From Nocardia speluncae NBRC 108251 (GTDB taxonomy: Bacteria; Actinomycetota; Actinomycetes; Mycobacteriales; Mycobacteriaceae): a DNA stretch of 64,000 nt. The notes under the pieces are model-generated. The model did not search any database. It was not told the DNA's origin and saw only the letters and a list, made by a program, of their open reading frames with translations. The translations under genes were made by a program, and so were the position numbers. Location of the stretch: contig NZ_BDBZ01000001.1 of assembly GCF_001613245.1 (NCBI RefSeq), forward strand, positions 604,076 to 668,075. Direction: 5' to 3'. This document shows positions 29,172-43,240 of this stretch, in pieces (the first letter of the stretch is position 1; every line of letters begins with the position of its first letter).

Positions 29172-29993
29172 ATGATTATGTGCTCTCCCAGTGCCACCCT
29201 CACGCTGTGGGCCGGTTCGTGGCTCGCGGGTCGCAGCGCGCCCGACGACGTCCTCGAGGCATTGCATGCCTGGGCTCCGCGGCACACGCTGGCCGCCGGT
29301 GATCCGGTGACCGGTGGACGCACCGACCTGCCCTGGACCGCGCTCGGGGAGACTGCCGCGACGGCGGTTATGCCGTTGCTCAAGATGATTCGGCAGGCGC
29401 TGGCCGCCCCCGGCGCGGAGCTGCGGCTGGTGCTGCCGGTGCCCGGCGATGTCCGCGGGCTCCCGGTGGGTACCGCGTTCGCCACCGATGCGATCGAGGC
29501 GGGCGAGGGAATTCTCATCGGAGTTCCGGGCATGGAGGGCACCGGGCTCATCCCGTATCACGAGGATGATTCCACTCTGCAATGGACGATCTATGCCGCC
29601 CCGATGCCGCCTGCCGCGGGCCCCGATATGTCGCTGGGTGAGGCCGAGTACGCCATGCGCGAAGCCGTCCGCGATGCCGCCGACGCGCTCATGCAGCTGC
29701 ACACCACCGGTCTCGGCGGCGGCGACGCGGATCCGCGTGAACTCATCGAGGCCGAACTGGCCGACTACTCCCGTCACACCTATCCCGATTACGTGCCATT
29801 ACGAGCCAAACGCATCCTGGATACCGCCGACCACGTGGCGGCGATCCTCACCGTCGCCCAGCGTGAGCCCGCCTCCGCACCCACCTCGGCCACCTCCGCC
29901 ACCACCCACGAATCCCTGCTCCGCCCCCTGTGGGATGCGCTTCGCGCCGCCCGCCTCGTCGCGGTACACACGGCGGCTCCCCAGACACGCTGA
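29172..29993 (+). CDS. Conserved actinobacterial protein (Rv1486c-like by position)
   Basis: The 273-residue protein starts at the ATG at 29172; a second ATG two codons later is equally good. It contains LPWTALGETAATAVMPLLKM, GAELRLVLPVPGDVRGLP and AGEGILIGVPGMEGTG, suggesting an alpha/beta fold. The Ala/Ser/Thr-rich segment near residue 240 looks disordered. No enzyme motif is seen. Its orientation opposite to hemH and its place between hemH and the NfeD/SPFH pair match M. tuberculosis Rv1486c. Function unknown. Confidence 0.7.
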   Translation: MIMCSPSATLTLWAGSWLAGRSAPDDVLEALHAWAPRHTLAAGDPVTGGRTDLPWTALGETAATAVMPLLKMIRQALAAPGAELRLVLPVPGDVRGLPVGTAFATDAIEAGEGILIGVPGMEGTGLIPYHEDDSTLQWTIYAAPMPPAAGPDMSLGEAEYAMREAVRDAADALMQLHTTGLGGGDADPRELIEAELADYSRHTYPDYVPLRAKRILDTADHVAAILTVAQREPASAPTSATSATTHESLLRPLWDALRAARLVAVHTAAPQTR

Positions 29994-30438
29994 GCCTCAC
30001 TCCGCGCCGTTTCGTGCCGGCACGGCCGACGACCGGCAGGTCGACGCCAGAGCCGTCGTCGACCGGTATGCGGCCGCGGCCCCACTGTGGATCACCGTCA
30101 ACGAACCCCCGGACCTGGGGGTCGCCGCCGAGCGCTCCGAGATGCCCGGGGCAGCTCGATCCGCGCAGGGTGTACCGATCACCATCGATCTTCCCTGATC
30201 ACGACGGACCCGCCGACCGGATTCCACCTATGACCCCTCCCATCCAGATCGGGTCCCTCTCCCGGGCCGGCGGGTGAGACGAACCGATCACGTGCCTGGT
30301 CATCGTGTCCGGAGGGTATGCCGCAGCAGTCCGCCGGCCGACCCGACGCGGTCCGCCCTGCCTCCGGCGGACGATCCAAGCCTTCGAAACCGACGTTGCG
30401 GATGGCGCACCGGTACGGAGCGTTCGGGGCCGGGCCTG
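29994..30438. other. Convergent intergenic region between the Rv1486c-like gene and hemH
   Basis: No gene is seen in about 445 bases. One plus-strand frame contains VVDRYAAAAPLWITVNEPPD near 30060-30110. This recalls the glycosidase family 1 motif, but it is isolated and cannot be called. Confidence 0.45.
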
Positions 30439-31497
30439 CTAGCGACCGGTGGGCCGGCGCACCGGTTCGCAACAGCCGACGGCACAGAGCGCGCCGTCGA
30501 CCGTACAACCGTAACCGGGAACCTCACCGAGACGCCGTGGCAATGTCGCGCGTAGTTGCTCGGCGATCAACTCGACCACCATCTCGGCGAATCGATCGTC
30601 GGAACCCGGAGTCGCCGCGCGGGCGAAGGCGATCCCGAGTTCGGCGGCCTTCGCCGCGGCTTCATTGTCGAGATCCCAGATCACTTCGAGATGATCGGAG
30701 ACGAAACCCACAGGGCAGACGATCACGGCATCGACCCCCTTGTCCGGCAAGGTTTCCAGGTGGTCGACGATATCGGGTTCGAGCCACGGGACCTGGGGTG
30801 GCCCCGACCGCGATTGCCACACCACATCGTGGTCGTCGAAACCTGTTGCAGCGGCACATAACCGCGCAGCCTCGGCCACCTGCCGGCTGTAGAGGTTGCC
30901 GCCGTCGGCAGGCGGGCCGGCCGCGTTGTCGGCGGCGACCGGCACCGAATGCGCGGTGAACACCAGCCGGGCGTGCTCGGCGCGTCCGGCCGGAAGTGCT
31001 TCCCGGGCGGCGCGTATCGCGTCCGCGAAGGCCGCGATCAGCAGCGGATGATCGAAATACTGCCGGAGCTTCACCAGCTCCGGCGCCGCCGGTCCCACCG
31101 CCGCGCGGGCCCGGGTGATGTCCTCGCCGTACTGCCGGCATCCCGAGTAACCACCCCAGGCCGAAGTCGCGAACACCAGGGCCGAACGCACCCCGTCGGC
31201 GGTCATCCGGGCCAGCGTGTCCTCGACCATGGGATGCCAGTTGCGGTTGCCGAAATAGACGGGCAGGTCCAGCCCGGTACGCGCCAGCTCGGCCTCCACC
31301 GCGGTGATGATCGCGCGGTTGCACGCATTGATCGGTGACACGCCGCCGAAGTGCAGATAATGCTCCGCGACCTCGGCCAAGCGTTCGGGTGGGACACCGC
31401 GACCGCGGGTGACGTTCTCCAGGAACGGCAGCACATCCTCGGGCCGCTCGGGCCCACCGAAGGACAACAGTAGTAGTGCGTCGGCCGCGCGGGCCAC
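30439..31497 (-). CDS. hemH: Ferrochelatase (coproporphyrin III type, CpfC/HemH)
   Basis: The 352-residue protein inserts ferrous iron into the porphyrin. In Actinobacteria the natural substrate is coproporphyrin III (coproporphyrin-dependent pathway). Seen are [20 protein letters not shown] at the N-terminus, the catalytic region [10 protein letters not shown] with its histidine, and [17 protein letters not shown] further on. The C-terminus [14 protein letters not shown] supplies cysteines for the [2Fe-2S] cluster typical of actinobacterial enzymes. It follows inhA by 25 bases on the same strand, the Rv1483-Rv1484-Rv1485 order. Confidence 0.95.
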   Translation of the reverse strand: MARAADALLLLSFGGPERPEDVLPFLENVTRGRGVPPERLAEVAEHYLHFGGVSPINACNRAIITAVEAELARTGLDLPVYFGNRNWHPMVEDTLARMTADGVRSALVFATSAWGGYSGCRQYGEDITRARAAVGPAAPELVKLRQYFDHPLLIAAFADAIRAAREALPAGRAEHARLVFTAHSVPVAADNAAGPPADGGNLYSRQVAEAARLCAAATGFDDHDVVWQSRSGPPQVPWLEPDIVDHLETLPDKGVDAVIVCPVGFVSDHLEVIWDLDNEAAAKAAELGIAFARAATPGSDDRFAEMVVELIAEQLRATLPRRLGEVPGYGCTVDGALCAVGCCEPVRRPTGR

Positions 31498-31522
31498 GGC
31501 GCCTCCTTACCAGGTCCGGTGA

Positions 31523-32356
31523 TCAGTCCAGCGGCATGTTCTCGGGGAACCAGGTGTTGTGGCTGGCTCCGCCGTCGACATAGACAATCGATCCGGTGGT
31601 CGCGGGCAGCCAATCCGACAGCAACGCCACGATCGATTTGCCGACCACTTCGGCGCCCCCGTCCCAGCCGATCGGGGATGCGCCGTCCCAGTACGTATCC
31701 AGCTGTTTCAGCTGTTTCGCGTCATCGGTCGCGGTCCCGGCGATCGCCTTGGCGGCAAGGGTTTTCACCGGCCCGGCGGCGATCAGGTTGGATCGGATCT
31801 GCTTCGCGTACCCGACCTCACGCGCCACGTACCGGTTCACCGATTCCAGCGCCGCCTTGGCCACACCCATCCAGTTGTAGTACGGCATGGCGGTGCGGGG
31901 ATCGAAGTCCATTCCGACGATCGACCCGCGCTCGTTCATCACCGGCAGTACCGCCCGCGCCAGCGCCGCATAGCTCCACGCCGAGATCTCGAAGGATTTC
32001 GCCGCATCCGCGCTCGGACCCTCCAAGAACGGCACAGCATCCGGACCCATCAGAGTCTTCGGGGCGAAGGCGATCGAATGCAGCACACCGTCGACCCCCT
32101 CGGGCGCCAGACGACGCAACTCGTCGGGCAGTTTGTCCAGATCCTCCTGGTTGGTGACATCGAGCCCGATGGCCGGCGGCACCTCCTCGGGCAGCCGCTT
32201 GGCGATCCGGTCGATCAACCGCAGGCGCTCGGTGAGGCCGGTGATGATCACCCGGGCCCCCTCGTTCTGCGCGATCGCCGCCGCGTGGAACGCGATCGAG
32301 GCATCGGTGATGATGCCGGTGACGAGGATCGTCTTGCCTTCGAGCAATCCGCCCAT
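31523..32356 (-). CDS. inhA: NADH-dependent enoyl-ACP reductase InhA
   Basis: The 277-residue SDR reduces 2-trans-enoyl-ACP in the FAS-II system that elongates meromycolic acids. The cofactor motif is GIITDASIA (residues 14-22). LHSIAF around residue 94 corresponds to the isoniazid-relevant S94 region. The catalytic pair is Y160 and K167 in YYNWMGVAK. The length is near the 269 residues of the M. tuberculosis enzyme. It lies 94 bases downstream of fabG1 and is probably cotranscribed with it and with hemH. Confidence 0.95.
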   Translation of the reverse strand: MGGLLEGKTILVTGIITDASIAFHAAAIAQNEGARVIITGLTERLRLIDRIAKRLPEEVPPAIGLDVTNQEDLDKLPDELRRLAPEGVDGVLHSIAFAPKTLMGPDAVPFLEGPSADAAKSFEISAWSYAALARAVLPVMNERGSIVGMDFDPRTAMPYYNWMGVAKAALESVNRYVAREVGYAKQIRSNLIAAGPVKTLAAKAIAGTATDDAKQLKQLDTYWDGASPIGWDGGAEVVGKSIVALLSDWLPATTGSIVYVDGGASHNTWFPENMPLD

Positions 32357-32450
32357 GAGTTCTCGGTTCTCCTGAAGATTTCGAAGTGTCGGTGCATGGA
32401 TGCGCCGGGCCGCAGCAGCGGCTCGCGCCGAGGTGCCGATGACGGCCGGG

Positions 32451-33311
<861 letters not shown>

Positions 33312-33341
33312 TCACCGACCCGCAAAAGGCCGGTGATTCCG

Positions 33342-34343
33342 TTACGGCAGCCGCTGCCGCAGCAGCAGGGCCACCACGACACCGGCAAGGGTGGCCAGCA
33401 GGCCGAGCAGCCACCACGGCCGGCTCGCGTCACCGCGAGTGACCTCGTAGCCGATCTGTTCCTCGAGGGTGTCGTAGACGCCGGAGAGTTCCTCGAGGCT
33501 CGAGGCCGTATAGAACTCACCGCCGGACAGTTGCGCGATCTCCTGCATCGCCTCGTCGTCCACCGGAACCTCGACCTGATCGGTGCCCCCGTCGTCGCGC
33601 GGGATCTCGACAACGCCCCATTGCGTCCCGAACGAGATGGTCGACACCGGGATCTTCTTGGTCTTGGCCAGCCGGGCCGCGACGAATTCGTGGCGCGGAT
33701 TGTCGAAATCCTCGAAATCCGGGACCGTCTGCTTACCGTCGGACATCAGCACGATCCGCGCCGGCGGCGGTGTCTCCGAACCACCCAGCACCGAAGCCAG
33801 GGTCTCGATCGATTGCAGGGCGGTGAAAATCCCTTCACCGGTGGCCGTGCGCTCGGCGAGCCTGATGTTGTCGATTGCGGCCTTCACCGATCCGCGGTCG
33901 GTGGTGGGCGAGACCAGTACCGAGGCGGTTCCCGCGTAGGTCACCAGGCCCAGGTTGATTCCCGGGGTGAGACCTTCGGCGAAGTCCTTGGCTGCCTGCT
34001 GGGCGACTTCGAGCCGACTCGGCGATACATCGGTGGCTTCCATCGACAGCGAGACATCCATGACGAGAACGACGGTGGCCCGGTTCCGGGGCACCTTCTG
34101 CTCGGCGGTCGGCCCGGCCGCACCGATGGTGGAGAACACCATGCCCACGATCACCAGGATGATCGGAATATGCCGCCAGAAAGTGGGCCGGTTCGGCGCC
34201 ACCTTCTCGAGCTGCTCCATATTGCTGAATCGCAGCATATTCCGGTGTCTACTGCGCTGGACCAGCAGGTACGCCAGCGCGAGCAGCAGGATGACGGCAA
34301 GGAATCCGAGCCAGATCGGGGCGGCGAAATTCGAAATACTCAC
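33342..34343 (-). CDS. VWA-domain membrane protein of the MoxR operon
   Basis: The 333-residue protein has two N-terminal membrane helices (about residues 10-28 and 59-76) and a VWA domain with the metal-ion motif D96-V-S98-L-S100. A further membrane helix lies at the very C-terminus (WWLLGLLATLAGVVVALLL). It is the Rv1481-type partner of MoxR ATPases, probably acting as a chaperone-like module for metal or cofactor loading or for envelope proteins. Its ATG overlaps the stop of the DUF58 gene by four bases. Confidence 0.85.
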   Translation of the reverse strand: MSISNFAAPIWLGFLAVILLLALAYLLVQRSRHRNMLRFSNMEQLEKVAPNRPTFWRHIPIILVIVGMVFSTIGAAGPTAEQKVPRNRATVVLVMDVSLSMEATDVSPSRLEVAQQAAKDFAEGLTPGINLGLVTYAGTASVLVSPTTDRGSVKAAIDNIRLAERTATGEGIFTALQSIETLASVLGGSETPPPARIVLMSDGKQTVPDFEDFDNPRHEFVAARLAKTKKIPVSTISFGTQWGVVEIPRDDGGTDQVEVPVDDEAMQEIAQLSGGEFYTASSLEELSGVYDTLEEQIGYEVTRGDASRPWWLLGLLATLAGVVVALLLRQRLP

Positions 34344-35323
34344 TGGCGTGGCACCCGCGAAGTCGAGGCGCCGAGGCTGTGGCGCCGGGTGGAGACGAAC
34401 CGGACCACATCGGCGATCCAGTCCCGGTCGGTCTGCAAGGTCATTACGGGGGCGCCGCAGCTGCGCAGGGTCTGCTCGACTTCCTCCCGGTGCCGCTGCG
34501 CGGCCGCCGCATAGTCGGCGCGCAGCTGGGGTGTCACGCTGAACTCGCGGGTCCGCCCGGTTTCCGGGTCGTGCAGCACGACGTCACCGATATCGGGCAG
34601 GGCGATATCGCGCGGATCGAGCACCTCCACGGCCAGTAACTCATGCCGTGCGGAGATAGCGCGCAACGACCGCTGCCAGGTGATATCCCCCAGGAAATCG
34701 CTGATCACCACCGCAAGTCCACGTTTACGCTGCGGGCGGCGCAACGATTCGATGGCGCCGTGCAGGTCACCGCGCACCCCGTCGCGCGGATGTGGCGTGG
34801 TGGCGATACTGCGCAGCAGCGATTGCGCATGCACCCGGCCGCTACGCGCCGGAATCCGCCGCAACTGCTCGCCGGTGGCGACCACAGCACCGACCCGGTT
34901 ACCGCCGCCCATCGTCAGATGGGTGATCGCGGCCGCGGCGGCGACAACGAGATCGCGTTTCTGGCAGGCACCGGTGCCGAAATCCAGGCTGGCGGACAGA
35001 TCCACCACCATCCAGGTTTCCAGTTCCCGGTCGGCAATCATCTGCCGGACATGCGGGTGAGTGGTGCGGGCGGTGACCGACCAGTCCATCTGCCGGACAT
35101 CGTCTCCGGGCTGATAGGCGCGTGCCTCACCCGGCTCTGAACCGGGGCCGGGGATCAGGCCGAGATGATCGCCGTGCAGTACGCCGTCCAACCGGCGGCG
35201 CACAGTGAGCTCCAAGGTTTTCAGGGCAGCCGCCAGATGGGGGTCGGTCAGTTCGCCCGACCGGAACGCGGGGGGCGCGTGATCTGCCATGGGCACTCGG
35301 GCACGGGGGTCCGGCCGGGTCAC
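34340..35323 (-). CDS. DUF58 domain protein
   Basis: The 327-residue protein starts at the ATG at 35323, which overlaps the moxR stop by four bases. The DUF58 core is visible: GEARAYQPGDDVRQMDWSVT, then WMVVDLSASLDFG (a VWA-like metal site) and RGLAVVISDFLGD. It lies between MoxR and the VWA protein, matching Rv1480. The three genes form one translationally coupled unit. An internal start 11 codons later is possible but would lose the coupling. Confidence 0.88.
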   Translation of the reverse strand: MTRPDPRARVPMADHAPPAFRSGELTDPHLAAALKTLELTVRRRLDGVLHGDHLGLIPGPGSEPGEARAYQPGDDVRQMDWSVTARTTHPHVRQMIADRELETWMVVDLSASLDFGTGACQKRDLVVAAAAAITHLTMGGGNRVGAVVATGEQLRRIPARSGRVHAQSLLRSIATTPHPRDGVRGDLHGAIESLRRPQRKRGLAVVISDFLGDITWQRSLRAISARHELLAVEVLDPRDIALPDIGDVVLHDPETGRTREFSVTPQLRADYAAAAQRHREEVEQTLRSCGAPVMTLQTDRDWIADVVRFVSTRRHSLGASTSRVPRQ

Positions 35324-36474
35324 TGGGGCTGGTTCGTGCCGGCGGTCTGCGGCACCTGGGGCGCCTGCTGCGGCGGAGCGGGCGGGCGGCCGTTACCGTT
35401 CTCGGCGGCGGGCGGCGCACCGGGCGCCACCGCCTGCGGCGCCACCTGCGGCAGGCCGACGGTCTGCAGCACCCGCTGGATCACATCCTCGGGGCTGATC
35501 TCGTCGGCGAGCGCATCGTAGGAGAGCACCAGGCGGTGCCGGAGCACATCCGGGATGACCTCGAGGACGTCCTGCGGAACCACGTAGTCGCGACCACGGA
35601 TCAGCGCGATCGCGCGGGCGGCGGCGATGATGCCGAGACTGGCGCGGGGCGAGGCGCCGTAGGAGATCCAGTTCGCCACATCGTGCATACCGAATTCGGC
35701 CGGGACACGGGTGGCCGAGATCACCCGGACCACGTAGTCCACCAGCGCGTGGTGCACAAAGGTGCTCGCGGCCAGTTTCTGCAACCGCAGCAGTTCCGCC
35801 GGTTCCAGGATCTGCCCCGGCTCGGGTGGCGTGACGCCCATCCGGTAGATGATCTCGCGTTCCTCCTCGACGGAGGGATAGTCGACGACCACCTTGAACA
35901 GGAACCGGTCGCGCTGCGCTTCCGGCAGCGGGTACACGCCTTCGCTCTCGATCGGGTTCTGGGTGGCCATCACCAAGAAGGGGTCCGGCATAGGGTAGGT
36001 CTTACCGCCGATCGTCACATGCCGTTCGGCCATCACCTCGAGCAGCGCCGACTGCACCTTCGCGGGGGCGCGGTTGATCTCGTCGGCCAGCACGAAGTTG
36101 GCGACGACGGGGCCGAGTTCGGTATCGAACTCTTCCCGGCCCTGGCGGTAGATACGGGTACCGACGAGGTCGGTGGGTACCAGGTCGGGGGTGAACTGGA
36201 CGCGGGAGAACGAACCGCCGACCACCTTGGCGAAGGTTTCCACCGCCAGCGTCTTGGCGATACCGGGCACGCCCTCCAGCAGCACATGACCGCGTGCGAG
36301 CACCCCGACCAGCAGCCGCTCGACCAGCCGGTCCTGTCCGACGATTACCCGCTTGACCTCGTAGATCGCTTTTTCCAGGGTCTGGACGTCGCGTTCGAGG
36401 GTGCTCGAAGCAGGCGCCGGCGGTTCTTTCGCCAAATCCGCCCCTTTGACACCGTCCGTCGAAGTCACCAACAT
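35320..36474 (-). CDS. moxR1: MoxR-family AAA+ ATPase
   Basis: The ATG at 36474 gives 384 residues. Walker A is GVPGIAKT (68-75) and Walker B is VLADEINRAP (D131-E132). The sensor-1 region is ATQNPIESEGVYPLPEAQRD, followed by the lid domain with ISYGASPRASLGI. The C-terminal 45 residues are a Pro/Gln/Ala-rich tail. MoxR ATPases remodel protein complexes with VWA partners; the two following genes are the cognate partners. In M. tuberculosis ripA and ripB come just before moxR1 (Rv1479); they are missing here. Confidence 0.92.
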   Translation of the reverse strand: MLVTSTDGVKGADLAKEPPAPASSTLERDVQTLEKAIYEVKRVIVGQDRLVERLLVGVLARGHVLLEGVPGIAKTLAVETFAKVVGGSFSRVQFTPDLVPTDLVGTRIYRQGREEFDTELGPVVANFVLADEINRAPAKVQSALLEVMAERHVTIGGKTYPMPDPFLVMATQNPIESEGVYPLPEAQRDRFLFKVVVDYPSVEEEREIIYRMGVTPPEPGQILEPAELLRLQKLAASTFVHHALVDYVVRVISATRVPAEFGMHDVANWISYGASPRASLGIIAAARAIALIRGRDYVVPQDVLEVIPDVLRHRLVLSYDALADEISPEDVIQRVLQTVGLPQVAPQAVAPGAPPAAENGNGRPPAPPQQAPQVPQTAGTNQPQ

Positions 36475-40700
<4,226 letters not shown>

Positions 40701-40711
40701 TCGCAGGTACC

Positions 40712-40737
40712 GCGAGTCCGGGGGATCCCGGGCTCGC
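40712..40737 (+). terminator. Hairpin after acnA
   Basis: An 11-bp stem with one G-T pair (GCGAGTCCGGG with CCCGGGCTCGC) and a GGAT loop lies 11 bases past the acnA stop. It could attenuate read-through into the acnR-like gene. Confidence 0.6.
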
Positions 40738-40965
40738 GCACCGGATCTCGTGACCCGAGCCGCCGGCTCATCCGGTTCCGAGGTCCGGCCTCCCCGCAGC
40801 CCGCGAGGCGGAAGGCCGCGCCTGACCCGGATGCGGCTCGGTTCACGCGAGATCACATAGTAGACACCGGGATTCCCCGCCTCGGTCTCGGCCGCGGCGG
40901 GGATGCGCGTATCTATACCCCACGTCCGTCATTTCGTATCCACCCCCCGCTGTGGAGGAGAGTCC

Positions 40966-41532
40966 ATGCCCAAGGTCAGCGACGATCATCTGGCCGCCCG
41001 GCGCACACAGATACTCGACGGCGCGCGCCGCTGTTTCGCCGAGTTCGGGTACGACGGTGCCACTGTGCGCCGCCTGGAGGACGCCATCGGCCTGTCCCGG
41101 GGCGCGATCTTCCACCATTTCCGCGATAAGGACGCGCTCTTCCTGGCGCTGGCCCAGGAGGACGCCGAGCGGATGGCCGAGGTCGCGGCCAATCAGGGCA
41201 TCGTGCAGGTGATGCGGGATATGCTCGCCGATCCGCAGGAGTACAACTGGCTGGGCACCCGGCTGGAGATCGCCCGGCGGCTGCGCACCGACCCCGAGTT
41301 CCGGGCCGGCTGGACGCAGCGTTCGGCCGAGCTCACCGCGGCCACCCTCGCCCGGCTGGAGCGGCGCAAAGCGGCCGGGGCGCTGCGCGACGATGTACCC
41401 ACCGATGTCCTGCTGGGCTACTTGGACTTGGTCCTGGACGGTCTGATAGCCCGCATCGCATCGGGACATACGAACGAAAATCTCACCGCCGTACTGGATC
41501 TGGTGGAGGCATCGGTGCGACGCCGCCCCTGA
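40966..41532 (+). CDS. acnR: TetR-family regulator, AcnR-like
   Basis: The ATG at 40966, after a GGAGGAG ribosome-binding site, gives 188 residues. The HTH is at residues about 13-58 (FAEFGYDGATVRRLEDAIGL then SRGAIFHHFRDKDALF). In corynebacteria and mycobacteria the TetR protein encoded beside aconitase represses acn. Conservation of that arrangement supports the name, though the ligand is not readable. The 265-base gap from acnA includes a terminator hairpin, so it may have its own promoter. Confidence 0.85.
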   Translation: MPKVSDDHLAARRTQILDGARRCFAEFGYDGATVRRLEDAIGLSRGAIFHHFRDKDALFLALAQEDAERMAEVAANQGIVQVMRDMLADPQEYNWLGTRLEIARRLRTDPEFRAGWTQRSAELTAATLARLERRKAAGALRDDVPTDVLLGYLDLVLDGLIARIASGHTNENLTAVLDLVEASVRRRP

Positions 41533-41572
41533 GGACCGCACCCGATCCGGTCATGGACACGGCTACCTCCGA

Positions 41573-41602
41573 GGCATATAGTTTGATAGCTAACTATATG
41601 CC
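41573..41602. promoter_or_regulatory. Perfect AT-rich palindrome upstream of the cupin gene
   Basis: Two perfect 11-bp arms (GGCATATAGTT and AACTATATGCC) flank an 8-base spacer TGATAGCT. It ends 24 bases before the cupin start, where a promoter is expected. In a genome this GC-rich such a sequence is a probable operator for a dimeric repressor of MarR, PadR or TetR type. Confidence 0.75.
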
Positions 41603-41626
41603 ATAGAAGTTCTGATAGGAGTCGCC

Positions 41627-42124
41627 GTGTCCACCACCAGCAATGCCGTTGCGGTCCAGCAGGCCGGCGACGCCGAAACCCTGCACACCGACTCCGTCAC
41701 CATGCGGCTACTCATCGACGCCGAACAGGCCAATGGCACAGTGAGTACCCTCGAGGTGACCATGGCCCGAGGCGCCGACGGCGCCGCACCACATTTCCAC
41801 ACGCGATCCGACGAACTGTTCTACGTCGCCGAAGGAGAACTCCAACTCCTGGCCGGCGACCGAATCGTCACCATCGCCGCGGGCGGCACAGCCGTCGTCG
41901 CGAAGCGCACCGTCCATGCCTTCGGCGCCACGCCGGACAGCGGCGCCCGCATCCTGATCGCACTCATGCCCGGTGTACAACGGTTCGGCTATTTCCGGCT
42001 ACTCGAACGCATCGCCCGCGGCGAGGCAGCCCCGGAAGAACTCGCGGCAGCCCAGAACGACTACGACAACCACTTCGTCGACGCACCACAGTGGTGGCAA
42101 GAGCGCAACGCCCAGCGTCGCTGA
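41627..42124 (+). CDS. Cupin-domain protein
   Basis: The GTG start after GATAGGAG gives 165 residues. The cupin motif 1 is GAAPHFHTRSDELFYVAEGE (His-x-His and Glu ligands) and motif 2 reads TAVVAKRTVHAFG, so a metal-binding beta barrel is expected. Such small cupins include dioxygenases and isomerases; the reaction cannot be named. The C-terminal half is helical (ARGEAAPEELAAAQNDY). Expression is probably set by the palindrome just upstream. The thioesterase follows by 39 bases, perhaps in the same transcript. Confidence 0.8.
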   Translation: MSTTSNAVAVQQAGDAETLHTDSVTMRLLIDAEQANGTVSTLEVTMARGADGAAPHFHTRSDELFYVAEGELQLLAGDRIVTIAAGGTAVVAKRTVHAFGATPDSGARILIALMPGVQRFGYFRLLERIARGEAAPEELAAAQNDYDNHFVDAPQWWQERNAQRR

Positions 42125-42163
42125 GGTGGGAACAACGACAGCCCGCGGTGAGTTCGCACCGAT

Positions 42164-42580
42164 ATGACCTTCTCCGTCCCCGTCACCGTTCGCGGTTACG
42201 AACTCGATGTTCAGGGCCATGTCAATCAGGCGGTCTACCTCCAGTACGCCGAACACGCCCGCTGGGAGTGCCTGGTGGCCGCAGGCCTGCAGGCGGACAA
42301 ATTGGCGGCGGCCCGGCTGGGGCCGGTGGTTCTGGAAACCACCATCAAGTACCGGCGCGAACTACGCGGCGGCGACGAGATACGGGTGACCTGCGAATTC
42401 GAATGGGGTTCGGGCAAAACCTATCGCATCCGGCAGGAGATGATCCGCGCCGACGGCACCCTCTCGGCCGAGGTGGTGGGTGTCGGCGGACTGCTGGACC
42501 TGGATGCCCGCCGGTTGGTCGCAGATCCCGCGGACCGCCTGCGCGCACTGGCCGAGATGCCCGAGCTTCTCGGCGGCTGA
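42164..42580 (+). CDS. Acyl-CoA thioesterase (4HBT hotdog fold)
   Basis: The 138-residue protein shows the 4-hydroxybenzoyl-CoA thioesterase pattern: ELDVQGHVNQAVYLQYAEHA near residues 13-32, with an aspartate at the active-site position and the long central helix. ETTIKYRRELRGGDEI and TYRIRQEMIRADGTL form the beta sheet. It hydrolyses acyl-CoA esters in the cytosol; chain preference is unknown. It follows the cupin gene closely. Confidence 0.85.
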   Translation: MTFSVPVTVRGYELDVQGHVNQAVYLQYAEHARWECLVAAGLQADKLAAARLGPVVLETTIKYRRELRGGDEIRVTCEFEWGSGKTYRIRQEMIRADGTLSAEVVGVGGLLDLDARRLVADPADRLRALAEMPELLGG

Positions 42581-42781
42581 ACTCCACCCGGCGGACATCA
42601 CCCCTGCGGGGCCCGCCGTGCCCCGATTCCGGAAAACTTCCGTCCCGGTTATCTCCCTGGTCTCGAGATCAGCTTTCCACGAACGCAAATCCGGCGATAT
42701 CGGCCGCCACCGCCCGGCGGCGGCGTTATGATCCGGACGCGCTCGGGTCGTGGCATATTGCGAGCTAGATCGGAGAAATCA

Positions 42782-43228
42782 ATGACCGATATCCTGCCTC
42801 CCGTCGGCACAATACAATCCGATGCGGTGGCCACCCTCGCCGGTGTGCTCGTCGGCGAGGGCGAGGGTGCTGTCCGGATCCGGGTAGCGGACGGGACGTG
42901 GACATTCGACCACGGCGATGTGCTCGGGATCCGAGCGCACGACGGCCGATCCGGCGCACCCACGGGCGCGGTACTGGTCGATATCCGGCCCGGCGCGACC
43001 GCCGATTTCACGCGCCGGCTGCGTATCGATGTGGGGGAACGACCGCTGACATTGGCGGCCCCGCCGTCACCGGCGTTCGGCGATGACCAGCTACGCCGGC
43101 TCACCGAAACCTGGGCGCGGCAACTGCACCTCGCCGATCCCCCGTACCACCCCGCGACTTTCACCTTCGCACAGACCCGGTCGCACAACAGCAGCGACGA
43201 CGGTGTCCACTGCGACAGTCTCGACTGA
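42782..43228 (+). CDS. Small protein paired with an ATP-grasp ligase; candidate graspetide precursor
   Basis: The ATG at 42782 (MTDILPPVG), after CGGAGAA, gives 148 residues. The first ~95 residues look like a compact beta domain (AVRIRVADGTWTFDHGDVLG, GAVLVDIRPGATADF). A helix (DDQLRRLTETWARQLHLADP) leads to a flexible tail FTFAQTRSHNSSDDGVHCDS plus LD. The tail is rich in Ser, Asn, Asp and has one Cys, the residue types linked by ATP-grasp macrocyclases. Its stop is 12 bases before the ATP-grasp start. I do not recognise a named family. It is longer than most known graspetide precursors, so it could instead be a partner protein. Confidence 0.6.
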   Translation: MTDILPPVGTIQSDAVATLAGVLVGEGEGAVRIRVADGTWTFDHGDVLGIRAHDGRSGAPTGAVLVDIRPGATADFTRRLRIDVGERPLTLAAPPSPAFGDDQLRRLTETWARQLHLADPPYHPATFTFAQTRSHNSSDDGVHCDSLD

Positions 43229-43240
43229 GCGGCCACCACG

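Noticed and set aside
30060..30198. GH1-like fragment (LWITVNEPPD) after the Rv1486c-like gene
   Set aside because: Only one short motif is seen, with no frame or flanking domain to support a glycosidase remnant.
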